DNA of 64,000 nucleotides from Atherinomorus stipes (GCA_023101725.1 JALJCO010008632.1:1-64000), one strand, 5' to 3'. Shown: positions 49,727 through 61,276, counted from the first letter of the stretch. Notes: generated by a model from the sequence alone, not told the origin. A program made the numbers and translations.

Positions 49727-50402
49727 AGGGACTAGAGGCAGGAATTTGAAAAAAACCAAACTTGAATGTCCCTTTTTTTCATACTAATGGGTGATGAAGC
49801 GTTAAATACCAAAAATAACGTTTCCACCCATGTTTCTCTCCGTAGCCTTGAACAGGCTGCGTGCTGCAAAATGCGCTGCAATTCGGTGTCCGAATTTCCC
49901 GCTCTGCCCTGCAGATGTGACGTCAAATGACGCTACATCCGCAGTTTTGATGCAGGAAAAGACGGTCGCGTTAAATAAAAACACCGTAAGCGATAGTTAT
50001 GGATTCTTCTGCTGTCAGAATACGATCTAGATCAACCGAAAGACCACCAAAAATTGTAACTACGAAGAAAAAGCTTAGTAAACAACATTATAGTTTTCCA
50101 GCTCTGCCATGCGGACATGACGTCACATGACGCAACATCCGCTGTTTTGATATAGGACGAAGCCGGTCGCGGTAAATTCAAACACTGTAAACGATTGTTA
50201 TGGATTATTCTGCCGTCAGCAAACGATCCAGATCAACTGAAAGACCACTACAAAGTATAACTACGGAGAGAAAGGTGAGTAAACAGCATCATAGCTTCAG
50301 TTTGTGCATGCTCCCGTGACGGCTTGGCTCGTGGCTGCAGTTACCTGAAGCGCCAATCGCGGCAGTCGCGAGTTTCGTTTCTTAATCTTGCCTCAAGTCC
50401 CT
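49727..50402 (+). mobile_element. TTAA-type MITE with internal duplication (676 bp)
   Basis: TTAA (49723-49726) then AGGGACTAGAGGCAGGAA; right end TTGCCTCAAGTCCCT then TTAA (50403-50406). An internal ~190-bp unit occurs twice: GCTCTGCCCTGCAGATGTGA near 49901 and GCTCTGCCATGCGGACATGA near 50102, each followed by GATCNAGATCAACYGAAAGAC. The window-start copy has the unit once. No transposase. Confidence 0.88.
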
Positions 50403-50537
50403 TTAAAGCAAGCATAAATACAAAAATTACTGCGCTTTAAAAAAATTTTTTTTTTTACCACATTTGCAAATAAAGAACTTGAACGTGAACTCCTGAAGCG
50501 TGCACATCAGCATCTCTGGCATATCTACAGATATATG

Positions 50538-51012
50538 AACTGTTGGTTTGCATTCGAACTGCAGTAACCAAAGCGGACCAAACGTCCTGGTTAAACCACC
50601 AGTTAACACAACTGCTCATAAGGGGGCGAAGCCCCCCAATACAACCACTGACCAATGATGAGAAAGCAGAGAGAGGAAGAAAAATGGACTCCATGATCAA
50701 AGTAGAAATCTTTCTGGTTGTTATTATTAGGTTACTCCATCTCTGTCTACACATTTTCCAGTTGTTTTTTTTACCTTGACTTCTTCGAAGATGCACTGTT
50801 TGCTTTGTTTTAGCACGTCACTTCCATAAGGAGTGCTGGATAGTCCATTTGCAAGTGAACCGAGACCCCTGGTTTTCAGGCGGACCAGAGTCTGCTTGTT
50901 TGGTGTGCACCAGAGTACGGTTGGTGTTCAGACTGCACCAAACGAAGCAGACTATCCGTGGAAGCGCACCACGGTCTGTTTAAAGTGGGCCAAACAGCCA
51001 GAGTGTGAACTT
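50538..51012 (+). mobile_element. Harbinger-type MITE, left end missing
   Basis: Matches 14280-14820 from GGTTTGCATTCGAACTGCAG to CCAAACAGCCAGAGTGTGAA. The left terminal repeat seen at 14198 is absent. Confidence 0.65.
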
Positions 51013-51879
51013 TTCTGTGCCAATTATGTTCTCCTGCACTTAAAAAACAAGTCAGAGCTTCTGCCTCTTTAACTTCTAACTTTACGTTCACACCGGACAT
51101 GTGAAGCAGTTTGATCTACTCATTTGGTCATGAGCATGGTGCTCTAATTTGTCTGGGACAGTTTTGCTTGTTATTTTAAATATTCTTTTTTATAACCATG
51201 ATTCAAAATCAATATTTTAATTTACTAAACTGTGATTGAGTAAATTCTTCTTATTATTATATATTACTTTTTTTAGTTTCTTGTTGTTTGAATATCAGTT
51301 GTGAATTTAGCCACCTTAATGGAAGGGGATGTAAACTGTAAAAATGTCCAACGAAGCTAGTCGCCATGACTTTTGTTCATGTCAGGGAGAAACTCGCAGC
51401 CAGGTGACCTAAAGTATGCCCAGAGAAATGACTGGTAAAATTAAACATAGCCATACTACCATCTCAGAGCTCTGAAATACATCCAAATATAGATGTATAC
51501 CTACAAAAGTAGGTATTTCACATTTTGGAATGAGACTGGATTGTCCTCTGACATTATCCTTGTTTCAAGGGATTCTGGTTGGGAAAAGTCCCCCACCTCA
51601 AACAACATAGATGCTTTGTGATTCTCTCAGTCTTTATTTTCACAAAAAAGATTTTTGCCTTACATTGATGTTTTTGTGTAACTATAAACTTATTTACAAA
51701 AGGGACCTGTTTTTTTGTTGAAACCTATTCCATTTGGTTTTACAAACAATCTCGAAAGATCTCTGCTTTCTGTATTATAACTGTAAACTCATTGTCTACG
51801 TCATCAAATCCATATGTTCAACCGCTTGTTACCTTAAATGTCTAAATAGCCAATCACATGGCAGTAACTCAATATAGTC
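51013..51879. other. unassigned stretch
   Basis: No gene or repeat recognised. Confidence 0.4.
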
Positions 51880-51924
51880 ATGTATCAAGTGAGCAGCAGT
51901 TTGGAAACTGGGGCTACAATTCAC

Positions 51925-52388
51925 TAGCCTGGAACACCAGCCTGACCAAGGCCATGTATGAGATACACGATAAGTCAGTCTGGACTTCCTCTGTTAGAGA
52001 CTGATTTCCAATGTGAGACAAGAGGTGGGACAAACAGAAGGAAAGTGAACTGGGGAGAACCAATCAGAGAAACACAGAGAAAACGTCATTTTGTAAAAGG
52101 AAAGCCCTCAGAGCAGCAAGGTGTTGTTGGTTTAAGGACATGTGCAGCTTATTTGACACATCAGAAAGGGTATCATTAAACTGTGGCTCCTCTGTGGCCG
52201 CCATTCTTACTGTCTATGGTTAGATAACTGAGTCACTGAAAAAGACATATCGTAAAATCCCGCCTCCTGTGCTGTGATTGGTCGGTCAAAGTTTTACTTG
52301 AGTAGAAATCACCTCCCAATGGAGGATACCCAAACTGACTTGCTGTGTATCTCATTCATGGCGTTCGTCAGGCTGGTGTACCAGGCTA
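51925..52388. mobile_element. long-TIR MITE with perfect 9-bp duplication (464 bp)
   Basis: Terminal inverted repeats of about 60 bp (TAGCCTGGAACACCAGCCTG... and ...CAGGCTGGTGTACCAGGCTA). ACAATTCAC flanks both sides (51916-51924 and 52389-52397). Long repeats plus a 9-bp duplication fit Mutator-like (MULE) or Merlin elements; I favour MULE-like. No transposase. Inserted in the Tc1 relic. Confidence 0.88.
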
Positions 52389-52589
52389 ACAATTCACACA
52401 GACTCACCAAAACTGGACAACAGAAGATGGAAAAACTTTGCTGGTCTGATGAGTCTCCATTTCAGCTCCACATTCAGATGCTAGGCTCAGAACTTGGTGG
52501 AAACATCATGAAAGCATGGATCAAGGCTTCAGGCTACTGCTGGTGTAATGGTGTGAGGGAGATTTTCTTGCCCCACTTTGGGCCTCTTA

Positions 52590-52965
52590 GGTCGCTTTCA
52601 CACCTGGCCAAGTGGACTCGGTCCGACTGGGGAGCTGGAAAGTTGCAACATTGTTGCATTAATAATTCGTTTTGGTCTGGCTTTCACACTGTGATTTATG
52701 ATCCACTCCGAACTTTCTGAGCAGCATTACGTGGTTGACAAGGGCGCTCGTTGATTGGAAAAAAGTAGGAGTGGAAATCCCTCCCACCCCGGAAAAACAA
52801 CAGTCCTTTAAGCATGGAGCCGTGGAGCATTATCTTAAGTTGGTGGTTTTGGCGTTTCTGTTTGCACTGCAAATGCACATGGTTGGGCAGCAGTGCAGTA
52901 TGACCGGCTGAAACGAACTCTGGTCCGTTTAAAGTGGACCAAATAGCCCTGGTGTGAAAGCGACC
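52590..52965. mobile_element. PIF/Harbinger-type MITE (376 bp) with TTA duplication
   Basis: Ends GGTCGCTTTCACACCTGG and CCTGGTGTGAAAGCGACC, near-perfect inverted repeats. TTA on both sides (52587-52589, 52966-52968). The host Tc1 reading GGCCTCTTA / TTAGTACC rejoins across it. Related to the 14.2- and 50.5-kb copies by its GACTCGGTCCGA and CCGTTTAAAGTGGACCAAA blocks. Confidence 0.9.
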
Positions 52966-53159
52966 TTAGTACCAATGTGGCAGTTGAACCACCACAGCCT
53001 ACCTGAGTATTGTTGCTGACCATGTTCATCCTTTTATGACCACAGTGTAGCAGGGGTTAATTAGAGCCAGATCTAGCTGGAATGCTTTCTGTCACCTCCG
53101 ACATTGGATGCGGAACCAATTTCGCTGGATCCGCCACCCCCTGCATCACTATTTAAATA

Positions 53160-53229
53160 TATAGTCTTCCTCAAAATTATTCATACCCTCCAATTAAAGA
53201 AATATGAACAATTTTGAGGATGACTGTAG
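53160..53229. repeat. ~70-bp hairpin with Tc1-like end sequence
   Basis: TAGTCTTCCTCAAAATTATT (from 53162) pairs imperfectly with the reverse complement of AATTTTGAGGATGACTGTA (to 53228). Only ~17 bp separates the arms, so this may be a minimal Tc1-like element made of its two ends. TA occurs at both outer edges. Confidence 0.6.
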
Positions 53230-53375
53230 ATAGAAATATCACCAAAATAAAAATTAAAAATGTTTGTTTCATCTTTGGAATTGTTATCTATTCTTGTGTT
53301 TGCATAATACAGATCCATTCTAAGGTGAGTTTTTCGTCAACGGGAAACAGAACCTCTTAGAAGCTGGGCACATTT

Positions 53376-54018
53376 TTTTTTCTTTTTTTTCTAACTTGTC
53401 CTGTCCAGCATCATAGCAAGCAGAATGGAAATCCGATTGCTTTCTTGTGTTGAACAGTTTTGCTTTGCCAAGGGGAGCTTTATGAACACAAGGCTCCCCT
53501 TGATATCCTGTTTATTTATTTCATCTCTTTAATTAAACATTTGTTTATAACAGCATTCCATACCATAGTGCTGGGCTTGACAAGGGAGAAATGAAAGTTA
53601 GTGGAACAGAAAAAAAAGGACTGAGGAAGAGGAAGAGAGAGAGAGAGAGAGAGGAGAGAAAACATGAATCCACTTACACAGTTCACTGGTGCATCTGTAC
53701 AGCGATCCCTAAACAACCAAGGTCTCTGTTGGAAAACAAAACAAGCAATCCCCTACAGGAGGACCTGCAGGTGGCTTAAATATCCTCAGATCATACCAAC
53801 ACACGCAGAACTACACAGGGAAGAGGTAAAATCTAATCAGTGCAACGCGAAGCAGAGAAGAGGTAAAGCCTAGGTAGCGCAACGGGAAGCAGTGTCACAG
53901 TGTCAACATGCATGATAAAGGGTGCTCCGTGGTGATACAGTCATGCAGATGCAGCCTCGTCCCTGCAAGGAGGAGGAAGCCCGCAAAGCTCAAGACCCAG
54001 GCCCCCAGCAGCCACCGG
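53376..54018 (-). mobile_element. 5'-truncated retrocopy with 14-bp target duplication
   Basis: Antisense copy of the 3' part of the 43-kb retroelement (42.94-43.61 kb). The poly(A) tail appears as a T-rich run at its left edge (53376-53390). Its 5' edge (54018) lies just inside the G-rich segment. AGCTGGGCACATTT flanks both sides exactly (53362-53375 and 54019-54032). Tail, truncation and duplication together indicate target-primed reverse transcription. The minus-strand nick context (CATTT/ACA) is loosely L1-like. Confidence 0.92.
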
Positions 54019-54032
54019 AGCTGGGCACATTT

Positions 54033-54855
54033 ACAGGGCGCTCTGGTTTAACTAAAATGGCCATGATTACCCTCATCTGAAAACTAATTTCATTGGCTAC
54101 TAAATCAAAGACCCACATGGGCCTGATCAATTGAAGAAGGACTTTATAGTATAAGACATCAAAAGATGCAATCCAAACTTGAAGCACTTGTTTTATTCTA
54201 AGAACTGTCCAGGAGTCAAATCTAAACAGAAATTGATGGGGACACTTCTGTTTTGTAGGCAGGAAGGTGAGGAAAACAAACATACCCCAACAGCATGGCT
54301 ACACTGACAAAATAAAATGTGTAGCATAAGCTTCGATAAGAGGATTTTTTTAAGATGATGGAAAATTGACATTATGTGACTACTTTCACACTATGGTATA
54401 TTTTTTTCTGAAAAACATGTTTGATTACTGAACCAAAATGAGGTAGACCATCATGAACAGAAGGAATATAAACAATTGAAGACTGGACTTCATAATATAT
54501 GGCTTCAGGACCACTTCAAAGGCATGGAGACACAGTTGCTTTATCCTTTTTACGGTGCACCATGCTGCTGTATCTTTATTAATTGTGCTGTGTCAAAAAA
54601 AAAAAATTAGTTAAGTGGTTGAACTGTAGAGAATCTAAGCTTTCTAAACATGTATAACATGTCCATAGTGGCAAAAGTTCAACAGTGGTTATTTTTATGT
54701 TGTTGAGTGGAAATACATGGTGGGTTTAAAGGTTGTCACCTTAGCCATGTTTTTTAAAAATTTTTATGTATGTGTGTGTATGCGAGCGTGCAAGAGTGTG
54801 CTCCGTCACTTTGACTCACTCTTGAAGAATGAAGAAGGGGTTCCAACCCAGTATC
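54033..54855. other. unassigned stretch
   Basis: No feature recognised. Confidence 0.4.
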
Positions 54856-54894
54856 AGGAGGTGGACCTGATAAAGTGGTTGGTGAGCATAAGCT
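54856..54894 (+). mobile_element. Tc1-like terminal repeat fragment
   Basis: GTGGACCTGATAAAGTGGTT then GGTGAGCATA resembles the end of the Tc1-like element at 26.73-26.76 kb. Only the terminus is visible. Confidence 0.4.
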
Positions 54895-55904
54895 GTCATG
54901 ATGAAATCTGACATTATATTTTTACCTAAAAATAAAACCTTCCTGAATAATCCTTCATCCCTCTCTGAATTTCAAATGAACAAAAAGAACAACTGGAAGG
55001 ACTTGAATAATTTACAATTGGCTCTATAAACTGCAAAACAATGGCCACTTGTCTTTACAACGTCTGGGTAGTGTGTCATTTTGGTGAGCATTCATTCCAT
55101 TTGACAGCCATAAATAAAAGAAAAGATCCTGATCAGTGTGGATCTTTCTTTAAATTTTGATTTAGCTGATAATATGCAGATTTAGCAGAGGAAGATTTCC
55201 GTGGGCTGGACATTCACAGACCTTAGAATGACACAGAACACTACAAACCACCAAGCTGTTGACTGAAACCAGTCTTCTACAATACAGATTTGTACAGGTT
55301 AGTCTGACCAAGATTATCCAAAACAGAAGATCTCAAAGGTGGAAAATCACACCGAGATAATTTATTTGAGGATATAGTTACCAACATATACACTCAACCA
55401 AATTCAAACTTATGAGGTGCTCTATGTATTCTGTAGCAACCAGCACTTATTAAATGTACAGAACTGTAAAGCTGTTCAGATCTCATATCAATAATCAATA
55501 TGTTCAGATTTTTTTGTTTGTTTTTTTTTTTTTGTTCCCAAGCTGGTTAATTGCTTTTTGGTCTGAGATATGATAGATCAGCTGGTAGAGATTGAATGCT
55601 AACAAGGTTTTATACCTTGTTAGGCCACATACTTCAGGAAATCCAAAGGTGTGAATGAAAACCTATATTCATTCCTAGGACAGCTTTTCTCATTTCTATC
55701 GTGGGGCTGAGCGATAACACCAAAATCTTATATCACAGTATAACTCATTCCATATCACATTAATGGTATACATACAATATAGCTTTTTTTTTTTTTTTGA
55801 GGGGGGTCAGTTCAATTAATATATAATTTGTATCTGTGTGTGTCCACGATTAGGCACTCCACTGCAGCATTTTATTTGTCAAGATGGACCGCATGCACAG
55901 ACAC
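54895..55904. other. unassigned stretch with a possible hAT end
   Basis: GTGGGGCTGAGCGATAACAC at 55702-55721 looks like a common fish MITE terminus; no partner end is clear. T runs lie at ~55508-55533 and ~55785-55798. Confidence 0.35.
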
Positions 55905-55929
55905 GCGGCGCATCTTGACTTAAACAAAC

Positions 55930-57121
55930 ATGGAAGAGGACGTGGTAGACATTTTAGACCAGGATAATTAGTTCTCAACAAGGTTACCAGCCACACCAAA
56001 CCAAGGAGCTTGTACCTAAAAGAGGGACAACTTCTGTCGCATGGATGTGGTTTGGACGAATAAATAAAAGACAGATGTGGGATGACAAGAATGGACCAGC
56101 CATATTTCCTGCTGCTATGCACCTCTACCATCGCTCAGATCCGCACCAACATCCGCTTTGACGATGGGCTCACCATCCAGGATGCTTCAGGGATGATAAG
56201 CCTGCAGCATTTCACACCCAGTTGGAAGAATAGTTGGCTCGTCTCCTCTTCTTGTTTAATCCAGGATTTGATGTGTGTTGATGAGCAACTTTTTGCATTC
56301 AAAGGTTGGTGTGGCAATCGACAATATATACCTACAAAGCTCGCACAGTACGGGATCAAAATCTAGATCATCAGTGATGTGGCAACCTCCTACACCTGGT
56401 GGTTCTCTGGAAGTTAACCAGGGAATGAAGGCCACACTCCAACTGACAAAGGGGCTGCAGGGTCACTGTCACATGTGACAGCTTTTTTCTTCATTCATCT
56501 TGGCAGAGGAAGTCCTCAGGGAAAATTTTGCTCTAGTCAGCTCTATCAGGAAAACAATCCAGAGTTACTACTGCCAGTTTCTCCAGCTGTGTCTGAGAGA
56601 TTTCATCATCTATCTCCCCTTTACCAAAAACCACTATGGAACTATACCTGCCAAAGCGAGGGAGGATAGTGGTTCCTGTTTTTTTGTGCACAAAACATCA
56701 GTAACCAGCAAACAGTGATGGAGAAAGGAAGAAGCCTGCAGCAATCCTCAAGGTTGTTGGGACATACAGTTTTTGTTGGAGGTCTCATCATACTATGCTT
56801 TTGTCTTGTGGACATCAGCTCATCCTGCATGGGAGTCCTCCAAAACGTTCAATTGAAGGGTGTTCCTGGAAGAGTTGAAACACATGCTGGTAATCCAGCT
56901 ATTGAAAGACGGCAACATCCTCCACGCTCAACAGCTGCTGCTGCCATTGTTGTTGGAATACAGCAGCCTGGGTCAGATCTGACCCACAGCCCACCAGCAA
57001 AAACCAGAGAATGTGTGAACTGTGCACCAACAGGAGAAGAACTACAACCACTTGCACCAGCTGTGGAAAAGGTGTGTGTAAGGACCACTCATCTGTAGTC
57101 TGCACAACTTGCTGTCCTTAA
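55930..57121 (+). pseudogene. piggyBac transposase pseudogene (PGBD-like)
   Basis: Readable in several frames. 56082-56366 gives RTNIRFDDGL and CVDEQLFAFKG (first catalytic Asp region), then RQYIPTKLAQYGIKI. 56370-56470 gives GGSLEVNQGMKATLQLTKGL. TCDSFF near 56471 keeps the second Asp. KKPAAIL then jumps to KVVGTYS, so the third-Asp segment is deleted. 57014-57121 encodes CELCTNRR...CTSCGKGVCKDHS...CTTC, the Cys/His-rich C-terminal finger of piggyBac proteins. Upstream, PKRGTTSVAWMWFG (56014-56056) resembles a BED-type start. Frameshifted throughout; inactive. Confidence 0.82.
57014..57121 (+). other. piggyBac C-terminal Cys-rich finger, intact frame
   Basis: 35 codons plus stop (TAA at 57119-57121) with CxxC, CxxC, a CxxH (CKDH) and a final CxxC in the order expected for the piggyBac cysteine-rich domain that binds terminal DNA. 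It is the least damaged part of the pseudogene. Confidence 0.75.
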
Positions 57122-57687
57122 ACATCCATCCACATGCATATACATGGATCCACAAACAAATGGACACATGCACGCACTCGTACATGCACACATGCATAAC
57201 TAAGCATATACACTAACTGAATAAACTAACATTCTTGTTGCATTTTATAAAATCAAAGAATAAAAGACTACGTTTGACACAACATGTAAAGTCTGAATTC
57301 TTGTTTTCTTTTTTACTGGTCAAAAGTTACAATAATGATAAAAAAGAGAAATAAAATTATTAGTTTTGCAACTGGTGCTGTTGTAAAAAAAAATAAAGTT
57401 GCAGTAAATATAGTGAAAGTGAAAACTTGCCACCTGAAAAGTTTTGAGGTAATGAGCAATCGAACTAAATCATCAAGACCGACTCCAAATGAAACGACAA
57501 ATTGGAAAACAACCAAATATTTTGAGTGTTTATAGCATTTTATAAGAGCAAACAGGAGGTGGCCATGAACAAGCTGAGTGGAATTTTTTTCTGTTTTTCT
57601 GTTACTGCACAAAAATGCAACGATGCGTAGAATCACTGACACTAATTTGATCACACATTGAGCTGCAATTGTGGTTAAAATATGATA
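57122..57687. other. unassigned stretch
   Basis: 57121-57200 holds degenerate CACATGCATA repeats. No gene. Confidence 0.4.
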
Positions 57688-57912
57688 CAGATGCGGGCAT
57701 GAAAAAGTTTCCCTTTGTGCCGACTGCCAGCCACTTACCAGCGACTTGTCTGCTAATTCAATCGCACAGAGAAACGCCTGTGTGCCCGATTTCAGAGCAT
57801 AAATGAATGCCCGGAACAAGGACGTTACCACACGCCAAGTTCGGACATCGTGGTGCACTACTACTGCACCACTTCTGGCAGAAAAAGGTGGAACTTTTCA
57901 TGCCCACATCTG
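57688..57912. mobile_element. MITE, second copy of the 46.3-kb family (225 bp)
   Basis: Ends CAGATGCGGGCATGAAAAAG and TTTTCATGCCCACATCTG. TA precedes it (57686-57687), but the right side is TC, so the duplication has decayed. About 50 bp present in the 46-kb copy (near 46494-46545) are missing. Confidence 0.82.
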
Positions 57913-58019
57913 TCACGTTAAGATTCTGGACGAACGATAGTGCTATTGATACTTTTTGAACGTCTGCCTAACTGTGGCTTTATCATGGTGGTGGAGTTAG
58001 ACAGACATACTTCCATTAT

Positions 58020-60640
58020 TCTCACCCCCTTCACTCTGATCCACTCTGGTCTGCACCACGCAGCAAATCTGTTGCTGTTTTAGTCAATGAGAAGCAGTCC
58101 ACTACTTCGCTGGTGCTCCGCTCCGCTCCGGCACGTCCGCTCAGGTCCGTCAGCCTCGACCAAAAATATGGATCACCTCTATTTTCTGGTCCACTCCGGT
58201 CCACCCGACTCCGGAGGAAGTTGCAAGGCTCAATGGGTCTCATTCATGAAACGTTAGTAAATTTACGAATAGATTTACTTGTAAAGGCCTACTCCACTAA
58301 AAATTTACTCCGGCTTCAGGAACACGTTTGGGAAACTCAGATTTGATCGTAAACACGTGTGTAGATCATGAATGCCAAACGATCGATTGACAGCACGCCC
58401 CCAGTTAACAGTTTTTACATAAATCACCCATGAATCAGCAATGAGCTCCATAAAAGGAGGTGCAGATTGACACAGGCTTACCTGTCAGTCACAAAGCAGA
58501 GAGAGAGAGAGCGAAAGGACTTCCCTGAAGCAGTGATAGAGATTATTTTGAGTGAAGTTGGTTAAAAAACAACAACAAAGAAACACATTATTTTAATCAA
58601 TTCATCAATTAGTAGGGGTGTGACAGGGACAGGCAAATCAAAAGCCTGGAAGGAATAACAGACGCAGTTCATGCGTCTCTGCTGTCCCCATGTCCGACGT
58701 AAAAAGAAGCACATTAGTGCACACAGAAAAAAGTTGGTAGACGAGCGCAGGAATTATTAGAGCGGTTTGCAGGAATCATCCGACTAAATGTTGAGGCCTA
58801 CATCTCTGATCGTTTGTCTTGTCTAGGATGGGGTGCTATTTGTGGAAACAGATAAATAAATGAATAAATAAATAAAAACAGAAGGGGGGGGTGAATTTAA
58901 ATTAACATTTTTAATCAGAAAAATCACCACATCATGTTTCTCACGCAGATGTTTTGTTCCGCATTTGCTTTCTTTTTTTCGGCGTGTGTGCGTGTGTCCC
59001 CATCCAAATAGCGCATCACTGCCATCATATCTGGTGTAGAGATCTTAGAACGGAGACGCACCGTCTCCGTTAAGATACAACAAATAAAATTCCTTCAGTA
59101 GCTACACTCGTGCAGCACGTACTGCTGCTGCTGCTGTGTTGAGACTGTTTGTCCGGTGATGCTGATCCACTGCTGCGGGACTCCAACAGTTCACACGAGG
59201 CAGAATCAAACCATCAAAATCACACCCACTGTGGCCTTAGACATAAAGGCACACAGCTTAGGAGAGGGGCAATTTCTGTCCGGGGGATGGGGCGGATATG
59301 CGTTTTCAACTGAATCTGTCCATAATAGAGCGCAGTATGAACTGAAATTGTAATTTACAACAGGGACAAGCATTATTTATATGTGTTCATAAATTTACAC
59401 AGGCGCTACACACAGTTGAGAGCATGTGTAGAGTTTATTAGTAACTACGAACAGATCAGAGCTACTAAAATGTTGATGAATGTGAGATTCACGTAAATTT
59501 ACGTCTACTAAGGGGGAATCCCATTTCACCCCTTAGCCCTTCCCCTCCGTTTTGCGCGTTCATGTGTAAGGGTAGGCGTGTCCCAATACCTGTTAGGATG
59601 GAGGGGAAGGGCTAAGGGGTAGGGCTATTCAAATGAAGATTTTTCAGGAGCACACTTAAAACGAAGGGGTATGAAAATCACTGGCAAGATGGCGGCTACT
59701 GAGTCCAAAAACATCCACAAATATAAATATTTCTCTATAAATAAGGTTTAAAAAGTGTGAAAACCATTGTATAGTCTAGTTTAACGCTGTTTAAATGTTT
59801 AACGGTCATTTTCTTTGCAAAATGCACATGAAAAAAAAAACTTGACTACTACATTGATGCTAAAGTTATATAAACGCTACCAGGCTGAAAACCAGCGGTG
59901 CTCTGCAGCCCTGATAATTTACAGTGATAGATGATCAATAAAAAATTCAGCAACATCGCTGCTGGTCTTCATTTACATATCGGTCCTTCGTGGGATATAA
60001 CACAAGCAGGGATGTCATGCACAAATCGAATTTGCTTGTTAACGTTAATCCAGAGCTGTAGACGGCTGATTTCTCCAGATTTGCGTCGACAGCTCAGCGC
60101 ATATCTGCCAAACACAAGCCGGTGGGATCACTGATGACGTATGTGATAGTTGAATGGGTGTCCAGTTTACACACAAATTCGCTCTGCTCACGTTTCATGA
60201 AGGAGACCCATTGAGTGTAGACATCCGGTTATAAAAGATTTTTTTTACATCTACACCAGAAATACCTGATTGATGTGTATAACTTGTTGGGGACAATGTA
60301 CTCACCCATAACAGATGACTAAAATATCAAAACCTGGCTAAAATGATGCAATGTTTCCTTTGAAGTTGCAATGAATGAAAAGTTTGTTGTCGCTGCTGTT
60401 TATTTATACTCTTTACCGCTTGAACTTGAAAATCTTGTGCATGCTTCTTAGCCTGCTTTTTGGCTGAACAAGGAGGGGGCTGTCAGAATCACGCAGAGTT
60501 AGTGTACGAGGGTTTTTGCAACCCGCCGGAAAGATGGGCTGGAGCACAGCGAAGCGGATCAGAGCGGGAAGGAGCGGAAGCAGTGGACGGGAAGTGTCAC
60601 GGCTCTCCTTCACTTACCTTTGCATCCAAGCTTCTTAAGT
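58020..60640. mobile_element. outer element of a two-layer nest
   Basis: 58030-58228 (CTCCGCTCCGCTCCGG-rich) and 60440-60600 (GCGAAGCGGATCAGAGCGGG-rich) look like opposite ends of one CCGCTC-rich element. The material between is mostly the inner element. Boundaries are approximate and no duplication was confirmed. Confidence 0.45.
58229..60214. mobile_element. inner 2-kb element with 24-bp inverted ends
   Basis: CAATGGGTCTCATTCATGAA ACGT on the left and ACGTTTCATGAAGGAGACCC ATTG on the right match in 23 of 24 positions. A further block near 59510-59640 (CCCCTTAGCCCTTCCCCTCC ... GGAGGGGAAGGGCTAAGGGG) is itself an inverted repeat, probably a third insertion. No transposase frame recognised; the 58.5-kb GA run and 58.85-kb AAAT repeat are simple sequence. 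Confidence 0.65.
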
Positions 60641-60736
60641 GCTGTCTGAACAAGTGTTCTCGACCACTGAAGACACGCTGTGTCCAGAGCGGTATCGGCT
60701 GCAGCCTGAGAAAGTAAATATGTTGATTTTTCTTAA

Positions 60737-61276
60737 AGGTAGAGTCTGGAGTTTTTCCCCATTTCTCCTTCCTCCCCAAAAACACTATTCAAACTGAAAG
60801 CCCCTCCCCTTGGGCTAATGGTCAACCCTGGGCCTCTCCTTCAAAGCGCAGAAGTGGGTGAAACCCAAACCAATAATAAACCCGGTTTTCGAGCGTGCAC
60901 TATTTAAAGCTCTTTTCGCTGCAGAATTTTCCTTTTCTTTGCTGCATCCACTATTTTTATTGAGAATTCGAGTGAATCTGCTGTCATTGTTTGTTTTTTT
61001 TATTTTATTTTTTAAAGTCTCCTCCAAACAAGTTTATCCCCACAAAGCGCTACGCCCTTAGCACTGTCTGGAGAAAATATGCAAATTCCCACCCAGAAAC
61101 GTCCCGAACACACGGAAACAAAGGGAAAATACAAAAGTACGAAATACAGTCAGGGAGGGGTTGCAAACAAAACTGACCACCATATGAGAGAAGAGGCCCA
61201 AAGGTGTGGATTAAGCCGGATTTCACTCACACAAATCTAGCGTTTATTTTTAGAGGGGAAACTCTGGATTCTACCT
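60737..61276 (+). mobile_element. TTAA-type MITE, copy 2 (540 bp)
   Basis: TTAA (60733-60736) then AGGTAGAGTCTGGAGTTT; right end AAACTCTGGATTCTACCT then TTAA (61277-61280). Perfect TTAA duplication and ~18-bp inverted ends. Colinear with 47279-47803, same orientation. Confidence 0.92.

Larger units (their letters stand above)
51880..53040 (+). pseudogene. Tc1-like transposase relic split by two MITEs
   Basis: With the inserts set aside, three pieces read on: 51880-51924, 52389-52589 (TKTGQQKMEKLCWSDESPFQ with the first catalytic Asp in WSDES; then SGYCWCNGVREIFLPHFGPL) and 52966-53040 (the STAYLSIVADHVHP region in decayed form: GTACCAATGTGG...CTGACCATGTTCATCC). Homology ends before the second Asp. 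Degenerate and non-functional. Confidence 0.72.
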
